DNA of 11,029 nucleotides from Firmicutes bacterium CAG:124 (lineage in GTDB: Bacteria; Bacillota; Clostridia; Oscillospirales; Oscillospiraceae): contig HF990523.1 in the NCBI GenBank assembly GCA_000432135.1, positions 839 through 11,867 on the forward strand. Reading direction: 5' to 3'. Positions 6,358 to 11,029 of the stretch are shown in pieces (the stretch's first letter is position 1; each line of letters opens with the position of its first letter). The translations under genes were made by a program, and so were the position numbers. A model generated the notes under the pieces. It did no database searches. It had not been told where the DNA came from and saw only the letters and a list, made by a program, of their open reading frames with translations.

Positions 6358-6389
6358 AAAGGCTTCCCTTGTGCCAAAGGGAAGCCTTT
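6358..6389. terminator. Strong 13-base-stem hairpin after the small gene, probable terminator
   Basis: A perfect 13-base stem pairs AAAGGCTTCCCTT (6358-6370) with AAGGGAAGCCTTT (6377-6389), with a 6-base loop GTGCCA. It begins 5 bases after the stop codon of the small gene. On the + strand the T-run is short (TTTGTCT). On the - strand the AAAAA at 6356-6360 gives a good T-run, so it may work in both directions. The motif GGCTTCCCTTGTGCCAAAGG also resembles dispersed intergenic palindromes that I recall from gut Clostridia (unverified). Confidence 0.75.
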
Positions 6390-6404
6390 GTCTGCCTCGT
6401 GTCA

Positions 6405-6530
6405 AATTGTCCAAAACAGCAGCAAATATTCAATATAAGATGTATATATCAACGAATATGATGAATATAATATTTTTTACTTGCATATTCATGCATAATG
6501 ATGTATATTATAGCAAACAAAGCGCGATGG
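6405..6530 (+). promoter_or_regulatory. AT-rich promoter region of the arg operon with ArgR-type operators
   Basis: This is the only strongly AT-rich stretch of the window and it lies directly before argC. A plausible promoter is TTGCAT (6481-6486) and TATATT (6504-6509) with a 17-base spacer. A perfect TATAAT also occurs at 6466-6471 but without a good -35. The region repeats TGAAT/ATTCA-type half sites, including the inverted pair ATGAATAT (6461-6468) / ATATTCAT (6485-6492). This is the composition expected for ArgR/AhrC ARG boxes. Confidence 0.6.
6480..6517. promoter_or_regulatory. Candidate tandem ARG boxes overlapping the argC promoter
   Basis: TGCAT-ATTC-ATGCA (6482-6495) fits the ARG-box core TGAAT-N4-AT(T/G)CA with one mismatch and overlaps the proposed -35. 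TGTAT-ATTA-TAGCA (6502-6515) is a weaker match over the proposed -10. The two centres are 20 bases apart, close to the roughly 21-base phasing of paired ARG boxes bound by an ArgR hexamer. Binding at these positions would block RNA polymerase. The match is by eye to the known consensus and is not proven. Confidence 0.45.
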
Positions 6531-6551
6531 GCAGCATGGGAGGGGATCTGC

Positions 6552-7484
6552 ATGAAAAAGGTATTTATCGACGGCAGCGCCGGGACGACCGGGCTTCGTA
6601 TTTTTGACCGTCTGCATGGACGAACGGATATTCAGCTTCTGACGCTCCCGGAATCGGAGCGCAAGCTGGAGTCCAGCCGAAAAAGGCTGCTCAACGAGGC
6701 GGACGTCGTGTTTCTGTGCCTGCCGGACGATGCGGCGCGCGAGGCCGCGTCATGGGTCGAAAATCCCGATACCGTCGTGCTCGACACGTCCACCGCGCAC
6801 CGGACGGCGCCCGGCTGGTGCTACGGCTTCCCGGAGCTTTCTCCCGTGCAGGAGGCAAGACTGCGGCAGGCAAAGCGCATTGCCGTTCCCGGCTGCCACG
6901 CCAGCGGCTTTATCGCGCTGGTCTATCCGCTCATTTCCGCCGGACTGCTTGCGCCGGATGTGCTTCTGAGCTGCTATTCGCTGACCGGCTATTCCGGCGG
7001 CGGCAAAAAGATGATCGCGGAATACCGCGCGCCGGAGCGAAGTCCTCTCCTGAATGCGCCGCGCCAGTACGCGCTCGGCCAGACGCACAAGCACCTGAAG
7101 GAAATGAAGGCTGTCACTGGTCTTGCAAGCGAGCCGGTCTTCTGTCCGGTCGTCGCGGATTTCTACAGCGGTATGCAGGTGACGGTTCCGCTGTTTGCGG
7201 GCTGGCTGAAGCCGGGCGCAGGCATGGAGGAGGTAAAAAACGCCTACAAGGCGCTCTATACCGGCCCGGTCGTCTCCTATACGGACGCGGCGGATGAGGG
7301 CGGCTTCCTGTCCGCTGCCGCACAGTCCGGTCTGGACAGCATGAAGATCACGGTCGCGGGCAACGAGCAGCGGATGCTCCTGCTGGCCGTCTATGACAAT
7401 CTCGGCAAGGGCGCGTCCGGCGCGGCAGTCGAGTGTATGAATTTGGTGACCGGCGCGGAAAAAACGCTGGGTCTGGAACTGTAA
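6552..7484 (+). CDS. argC: N-acetyl-gamma-glutamyl-phosphate reductase, short (type 2) form
   Basis: A 310-residue NADPH-dependent enzyme reducing N-acetylglutamyl-5-phosphate to N-acetylglutamate semialdehyde, the third step of the acetylated arginine route. The N terminus VFIDGSAGTTGLRIFDRL (4-21) is the Rossmann nucleotide site in the wording typical of the short 'uncommon' ArgC group. VVFLCLPDDAA (52-62) and VLDTSTAHR (76-84) follow. Catalytic Cys115 lies in VPGCHASGF. SLTGYSGGGKKM (143-154) and GQTHKHLKEM carry the substrate-binding region and conserved His. The protein is shorter than the roughly 345-residue form of Bacillus. ATG 6552 is chosen because GGGAGGGG (6538-6545) lies 6 bases upstream; an in-frame ATG at 6498 falls inside the promoter. 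It is the first gene of argC-argJ-argB-argD, 16 bases before argJ, and likely under arginine repression through the upstream operator sites. Confidence 0.95.
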   Translation: MKKVFIDGSAGTTGLRIFDRLHGRTDIQLLTLPESERKLESSRKRLLNEADVVFLCLPDDAAREAASWVENPDTVVLDTSTAHRTAPGWCYGFPELSPVQEARLRQAKRIAVPGCHASGFIALVYPLISAGLLAPDVLLSCYSLTGYSGGGKKMIAEYRAPERSPLLNAPRQYALGQTHKHLKEMKAVTGLASEPVFCPVVADFYSGMQVTVPLFAGWLKPGAGMEEVKNAYKALYTGPVVSYTDAADEGGFLSAAAQSGLDSMKITVAGNEQRMLLLAVYDNLGKGASGAAVECMNLVTGAEKTLGLEL

Positions 7485-7500
7485 CAGGGAGGAACCACAA

Positions 7501-8712
7501 ATGAAACAGATCGCAGGCGGCGTGTGCGCCGCGACAGGCTTTTCGGCCTCCGGTGTCCACTGCGGCATCCGGAAGAATAAAACAAAGCGCGATCTCGCGC
7601 TGATCTATTCCAACGTCCCGGCCAGCGCAGCCGCCGTCTATACGACCAATCTGGTCAAGGGCGCGCCGCTCGTCGTGACGAAGCAGCATCTGGCCGACGG
7701 CAAGGCGCAGGCCATCATCTGCAACAGCGGCAACGCCAACACCTGCAACGCCAACGGCATCGAAATTGCAGAGCAGATGAGCAGTCTTCTGGGACAGGCC
7801 CTGCACATCAAGCCGTCCGACGTTGTAGTAGCTTCTACCGGCGTGATCGGCCAGCCGCTCGACATCGCGCCCATCGCCGCCGGAATCCCGGAACTGGTCA
7901 AATGCCTCGGCCCGCACTCCGACGAGGCTGCCGAGGGCATCATGACCACCGATACAAAACGCAAAGAGATCGCCGTCAGCTTCACCGCCGGCGGGAAGGA
8001 ATGCAAGATCGGCGGCATCTGCAAGGGCTCCGGCATGATCCACCCCAATATGGCGACCATGCTCGTCTTCATCACGACCGACTGCGCTATTTCTCCCGCC
8101 ATGCTCCAAAAGGCGCTTTCAACGGATATCGCCAACACCTTCAACATGGTCTCCGTTGACGGCGACACGTCTACGAACGACATGGTGACGGTCCTGGCCA
8201 ACGGCCTTGCGGGCAATGCGGAGATCACCGAAGAGGGCGCGGATTTCACCGCGTTCATGCAGGCGCTCAATACCGTGACCGTCTATCTCTGCCGCTGCAT
8301 CGCGGGCGACGGCGAGGGCGCGACAAAGCTGCTCGAATGCAAGGTCTCCGGCGCGGAAACGCTGGACATTGCCAAAACCGTCGCCAAGAGTGTCATCTGC
8401 TCGTCCCTGACCAAGGCCGCCATGTTCGGAGCCGACGCAAACTGGGGCCGCGTCCTGTGCGCCATCGGCTATTCCGGCGCACCGGTCGACGTGAACAAAA
8501 TCGACGTGCAGTTTGCGTCCAAGGCTGGAACCATTCTGGTCTGCGAAAACGGCGCGGGCGTTGACTTCTCCGAGGAGCAGGCCAAGAAAATTCTGCTTGA
8601 GCACGAGATCGAAATTCTGATCGACCTCAAATCCGGCAGCGCAGCCTCCACAGCCTGGGGCTGCGACCTGACCTATGACTATGTAAAGATCAACGGCGAT
8701 TACCGGACGTAA
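7501..8712 (+). CDS. argJ: Bifunctional ornithine acetyltransferase / N-acetylglutamate synthase
   Basis: A 403-residue ArgJ. It transfers the acetyl group from N-acetylornithine to glutamate, closing the acetyl cycle, and in bifunctional forms also makes N-acetylglutamate from acetyl-CoA. The family's self-cleavage site is visible: KGSGMIHPNMATML (175-188), with cleavage expected between Ala185 and Thr186, making alpha and beta chains with Thr186 as the nucleophile. VVASTGVIGQPL (109-120) is the conserved oxyanion-hole block. AICNSGNANTCN-like AIICNSGNANTC (71-82), DGDTSTNDM (220-228), GADANWGRVLCAIGYSG (310-326) and the C-terminal YDYVKINGDYRT are further signatures. ATG 7501 has AGGGAGGA (7486-7493) upstream. 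Whether this protein keeps the acetyl-CoA-dependent activity cannot be read directly. No argA is seen in the window, which fits a bifunctional enzyme. Confidence 0.97.
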   Translation: MKQIAGGVCAATGFSASGVHCGIRKNKTKRDLALIYSNVPASAAAVYTTNLVKGAPLVVTKQHLADGKAQAIICNSGNANTCNANGIEIAEQMSSLLGQALHIKPSDVVVASTGVIGQPLDIAPIAAGIPELVKCLGPHSDEAAEGIMTTDTKRKEIAVSFTAGGKECKIGGICKGSGMIHPNMATMLVFITTDCAISPAMLQKALSTDIANTFNMVSVDGDTSTNDMVTVLANGLAGNAEITEEGADFTAFMQALNTVTVYLCRCIAGDGEGATKLLECKVSGAETLDIAKTVAKSVICSSLTKAAMFGADANWGRVLCAIGYSGAPVDVNKIDVQFASKAGTILVCENGAGVDFSEEQAKKILLEHEIEILIDLKSGSAASTAWGCDLTYDYVKINGDYRT

Positions 8713-8726
8713 CAGGGGGGAGCGGC

Positions 8727-9581
8727 ATGGATATCACAAATGCACAGCGGGCCAGGGTTCTGGTTCACGCGCTGCCGTATATTCAGGATTACAGCGGCAA
8801 GATCGTCGTCGTCAAATACGGCGGCAACGCCATGATCTCCGAGCACCTGAAGGATTCCGTCATCCGCGATATCTGCCTGCTGCAGCTGATCGGCGTGAAG
8901 GTCGTGCTGGTGCATGGCGGCGGGCCGGAGATCACCGAGGTGCTCGGCAAAATGGGCAAGAAAAGCACGTTCGTCGACGGCGTGCGCGTGACGGACGAGG
9001 AAGCCGTCGGCGTGGCGCTCATGGTGCTGGCGGGCAAGATCAACAAGACGCTCGTGAATCTGATTGAGCTTAAGGGCGGCAGCGCCATCGGCCTGTCTGG
9101 CCTCGACGGGCATATGCTCGAGGCGAAGATCAAAAAGCCGGAGCTTGGCTACGTCGGCGAGATCACGAACGTGAACGTCAAGCCCATTCTGGACGTGCTC
9201 GACAAGGGCTATATCCCGGTCGTGTCCACGGTCGGCTATGACGATGCGGGCAATATCTACAACATCAACGCCGATACCGCCGCCGCACGCATTGCGGGCG
9301 GACTTGGCGCGGAGAGTCTCATCGCCATGACGGATATCGCCGGGATCCTCAAGGACAAGGACGATCCGTCGACGCTCCTCTCGTCCATCAGGGTCGATGA
9401 ACTGCCGGAGCTTGTTTCCAGCGGCGTCATTCAGGGCGGCATGATCCCGAAGGCGGAATGCTGCCGCAGCGCCATCGAATGGGGCGTGAACCGCGTGTTC
9501 ATCATCGACGGCCGCGTTCCGCACGCCATTCTGATCGAAATGCTGACAAATGAAGGCATCGGCACAATGTTCACCAGATAG
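8727..9581 (+). CDS. argB: Acetylglutamate kinase, probably arginine-inhibited type
   Basis: A 284-residue amino acid kinase phosphorylating the gamma-carboxyl of N-acetylglutamate with ATP, usually the controlled step of the pathway. Motifs are the ATP-phosphate Lys30 in VVKYGGNAM (28-36), the substrate-binding LVHGGGPEI (61-69), GVRVTDEE (85-92), IYNINADTAAARIA (177-190) and IQGGMIPK (235-242). A stretch of about 22 residues before the first strand (NAQRARVLVHALPYIQDYSG) matches the N-terminal helix of hexameric, arginine-sensitive kinases. The C terminus WGVNRVFIIDGRVPHAILIE then NEGIGTMF is the matching arginine-site region. Insensitive E. coli-type enzymes lack that helix. ATG 8727 has a G-rich ribosome site at 8715-8722. 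The gene lies 14 bases after argJ and 11 bases before argD. Confidence 0.97.
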   Translation: MDITNAQRARVLVHALPYIQDYSGKIVVVKYGGNAMISEHLKDSVIRDICLLQLIGVKVVLVHGGGPEITEVLGKMGKKSTFVDGVRVTDEEAVGVALMVLAGKINKTLVNLIELKGGSAIGLSGLDGHMLEAKIKKPELGYVGEITNVNVKPILDVLDKGYIPVVSTVGYDDAGNIYNINADTAAARIAGGLGAESLIAMTDIAGILKDKDDPSTLLSSIRVDELPELVSSGVIQGGMIPKAECCRSAIEWGVNRVFIIDGRVPHAILIEMLTNEGIGTMFTR

Positions 9582-9592
9582 GAGGAACGAAC

Positions 9593-10756
9593 ATGGATAC
9601 ACAAAAGCTTGACCAGACCTATATTGCGAACACCTACGCGCGCTTCCCCGTGACAATTGTAAAGGGCAAGGGTTCGCTCGTCTGGGACGATACGGGCAAG
9701 GAATATATCGACCTGTCGACCGGAATTGCCGTTGATATCTTCGGCGTGGCAGACGAGGAATGGATGGCCGCCGTCACCAAGCAGCTCGGCACGCTCCAGC
9801 ATATTTCGAATCTCTATTATACGGAGCCATGCGTAAAGCTTGCGCAGATGCTCTGCGAAAAGACCGGCATGAAGAAGGTCTTCTTCGGCAATTCCGGCGC
9901 GGAGGCGAACGAGTGCGCCATCAAGGCCGCCCGGAAGTGGTCGGAGGAGAAAAAGGGCAAGGACTATTCCACCATCATCACCCTGAAAAACAGCTTCCAT
10001 GGCCGCACGATCACCACCCTGGCCGCGACCGGTCAGGACGTGTTCCACCACGATTTTACCCCCCTGACCGAGGGCTTTGTCTATGCCGAGCCGAACGATC
10101 TGGCCAATCTCGAGCAATTGATCAAGGACAACAAGTGCGCCGCCGTTATGATGGAGGTCGTGCAGGGCGAGGGCGGCGTCATGCCGCTGGACGAGGCGTA
10201 TGTCAAGGGCGCGGCGAAGCTGTGCGAACAATATGATCTGCTTCTCATCTGCGACGAGGTGCAGGTCGGCAATGGCCGCAGCGGAAAGCTGTACGGCTAT
10301 ATGCACTACGGCGTGCAGCCCGATATCGTCTCCACGGCCAAGGGCCTTGCGGGCGGCCTGCCGCTCGGCGCGACGCTGCTGGGCGAAAAGGTGCAGGATG
10401 TGCTTTCCGCCGGAACGCACGGCTCGACCTTCGGCGGCAACCCCGTCTGCTGCGCAGGCGCAATCAACGTCCTGAGCCGTCTGGACGAGAAGATGCTTGA
10501 AGGCGTAGAAGAACGCTCTGCGTATATCAAACAGGAATTGGCCGGCGCGAAGGGCGTGCTCGGTGTGTCCGGCCTCGGCCTGATGCTCGGTATCCAGACG
10601 GAGAAAAACGCGTCCGACATCATCGCCGCCTGCCGCGAAAAGGGCGTGCTGGTCATCAAAGCCAAGGACAAGCTCCGCCTCCTGCCCGCCCTCAATATCC
10701 CGATGGAGCAGCTGCAAAAGGCCGTCGCCGTCATCAAGGCGTGCTGCGCGGAATAA
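9593..10756 (+). CDS. argD: Acetylornithine aminotransferase (PLP-dependent)
   Basis: A 387-residue class-III aminotransferase converting N-acetylglutamate semialdehyde and glutamate into N2-acetylornithine and 2-oxoglutarate. PLP-site residues are FFGNSGAEANECAIKAARKW (97-116, phosphate binding), SFHGRT (134-139), DEVQ (221-224) with the Asp that contacts the pyridine nitrogen, and the Schiff-base Lys250 in STAKGLAGGLPLGA. HGSTFGGNPV (276-285) comes from the partner subunit. MEVVQGEGGV (187-196) is the glutamate-switch region. Length is normal and no key residue is missing; QVGNGRSG instead of the usual QTGxGRTG is a mild variation. ATG 9593 has GGAGGA (9581-9586) overlapping the argB stop. 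It is the last gene in view of argCJBD; in many Firmicutes carAB or argF would follow, but the window ends in noncoding repeats. Confidence 0.96.
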   Translation: MDTQKLDQTYIANTYARFPVTIVKGKGSLVWDDTGKEYIDLSTGIAVDIFGVADEEWMAAVTKQLGTLQHISNLYYTEPCVKLAQMLCEKTGMKKVFFGNSGAEANECAIKAARKWSEEKKGKDYSTIITLKNSFHGRTITTLAATGQDVFHHDFTPLTEGFVYAEPNDLANLEQLIKDNKCAAVMMEVVQGEGGVMPLDEAYVKGAAKLCEQYDLLLICDEVQVGNGRSGKLYGYMHYGVQPDIVSTAKGLAGGLPLGATLLGEKVQDVLSAGTHGSTFGGNPVCCAGAINVLSRLDEKMLEGVEERSAYIKQELAGAKGVLGVSGLGLMLGIQTEKNASDIIAACREKGVLVIKAKDKLRLLPALNIPMEQLQKAVAVIKACCAE

Positions 10757-10857
10757 GGCTTCTCTGAAAAGGGAGCTGGAGCGAAGCGCCTGAGGGGCAG
10801 CAGCAGGAAGCTGTGAGAAGCGAAAGTCTTCCGGCAAATTCGTATGCACTTCCATAC
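10757..10857. repeat. Structured intergenic repeat directly after argD
   Basis: Starting at the argD stop codon, GCTTCTC (10758-10764) pairs with GAGAAGC (10815-10821). Inside is GGGAGCTGGAGCGAAGCGCC followed by TGAGGGG (10771-10797), whose core GGAGC-GAA-GCGCC forms a hairpin with one mismatch. A further small hairpin GTATG (10842-10846) / CATAC (10853-10857) follows. The wording 'GGGAGCTG...CTGAGGG' resembles dispersed palindromic intergenic repeats that I recall from gut Clostridia; copy number cannot be checked here. No T-tract follows, so terminator function for argD is possible but not shown. Confidence 0.5.
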
Positions 10858-10863
10858 TTCAGC

Positions 10864-11029
10864 GTAGGGGTCGATGCCCATCTTCGGCGCTAAGAGCCGC
10901 GCAAAGCGCGGTTGCGCCTCGAAACTATCCTGCGGGCATCGCATCGGCCCGGCAGAACGCACAGGTTTTACGGAGGTTTCCGGCGAATTCGCAATTTCCC
11001 AATGGGCCGACAGAGTCGTCGGCCCCTAC
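10864..11029. repeat. MITE-like structured element with GTAGGGG inverted ends and nested hairpins
   Basis: GTAGGGG (10864-10870) is the exact reverse complement of CCCCTAC (11023-11029), the last bases of the window. The left half folds as three nested stems: CGATGCCC (10872-10879) with GGGCATCG (10934-10941), GGCGC (10886-10890) with GCGCC (10914-10918), and CCGCGC (10897-10902) with GCGCGG (10906-10911) around an AAA loop. The right half ends in a perfect 8-base hairpin GGGCCGAC (11004-11011) / GTCGGCCC (11018-11025). No reading frame is supported. It looks like a noncoding mobile or dispersed repeat, possibly with terminator activity. Confidence 0.55.
11004..11025 (+). terminator. Perfect 8-base-stem hairpin at the window edge
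   Basis: GGGCCGAC pairs with GTCGGCCC around the 6-base loop AGAGTC. The stem is very GC-rich, but only CCTAC follows before the window ends, so there is no T-tract. It may be a structural part of the surrounding repeat rather than a true terminator. TCGGCCC at 10944-10950 could pair alternatively with its left arm. Confidence 0.35.

Noticed and set aside
6498..6551. ATG 6498 as the start of argC
   Set aside because: It lies within the proposed promoter and operator, and the added residues precede the normal Rossmann start; ATG 6552 has a strong ribosome site.
8700..9656. 318-codon minus-strand frame across argB
   Set aside because: Antisense shadow of acetylglutamate kinase; composition is atypical for a real protein.
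9431..10855. 474-codon open frame on the minus strand across argD
   Set aside because: It is antisense to argD, which has complete aminotransferase motifs; the translation is the Arg/His/Asp/Leu-rich type produced by GC-rich antisense reading and shows no domain.
1..11029. tRNA, rRNA, CRISPR arrays, transposase or phage genes
   Set aside because: None was seen: no regular direct repeat series, no tRNA cloverleaf and no transposase or integrase motif in the supported frames.

Overview
The window looks like chromosomal DNA of a fairly GC-rich, Gram-positive anaerobe of the class Clostridia, most likely the Oscillospirales (gut Oscillospiraceae/Ruminococcaceae). The reasons are strong GGAGG-type ribosome binding sites, occasional TTG starts, a Bacillus/Clostridium-type MazF beside alr, a lipoprotein between nnrD and alr as in Firmicutes, the Firmicute argC-argJ-argB-argD order, and hairpin-rich intergenic repeats resembling those I remember from gut Clostridia. 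The genus cannot be fixed from the sequence alone. All supported genes are on the + strand; the many long minus-strand frames are antisense shadows of GC-rich genes.

Left part (1-3460): a tightly packed, probably co-transcribed group. It holds the 3' end of a membrane protein gene, a GNAT acetyltransferase overlapping it by 44 bases, the NAD(P)H-hydrate repair dehydratase nnrD, a TTG-initiated lipoprotein, and alanine racemase alr. The nnrD / lipoprotein / alr set matches the conserved Firmicute 'acpS or nnrD - ydcC-like lipoprotein - alr - mazE - mazF' neighbourhood.

Middle part (3461-6400): the expected mazE-mazF pair does not directly follow alr. A single half-size ABC exporter (permease plus ATPase) stands there with roughly 190-250 bases of noncoding DNA on each side. 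It is followed by mazF with no recognisable mazE antitoxin. A hairpin terminator closes mazF, and its 3' arm carries the ribosome binding site of a small unrecognised protein (131 aa). A second long hairpin follows that gene.

Right part (6400-10756): an AT-rich promoter region with ArgR-operator-like sites precedes argC-argJ-argB-argD, the cyclic acetyl-ornithine branch of arginine biosynthesis. ArgJ recycles the acetyl group, ArgB phosphorylates N-acetylglutamate, ArgC reduces it, and ArgD transaminates the semialdehyde. ArgC is the short 'uncommon' form. ArgB carries the N-terminal helix typical of arginine-feedback-inhibited kinases.

The end (10757-11029) holds no gene. It carries two adjacent structured intergenic repeats; one has nested hairpins bounded by GTAGGGG / CCCCTAC inverted ends and finishes exactly at the window edge.

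No clearly new multi-gene system is visible. The most interesting points are the orphan mazF with a possible mazE relic, the ABC exporter splitting alr from mazF, the terminator that embeds a ribosome binding site, the small repeat-containing protein, and the structured repeats downstream of argD.
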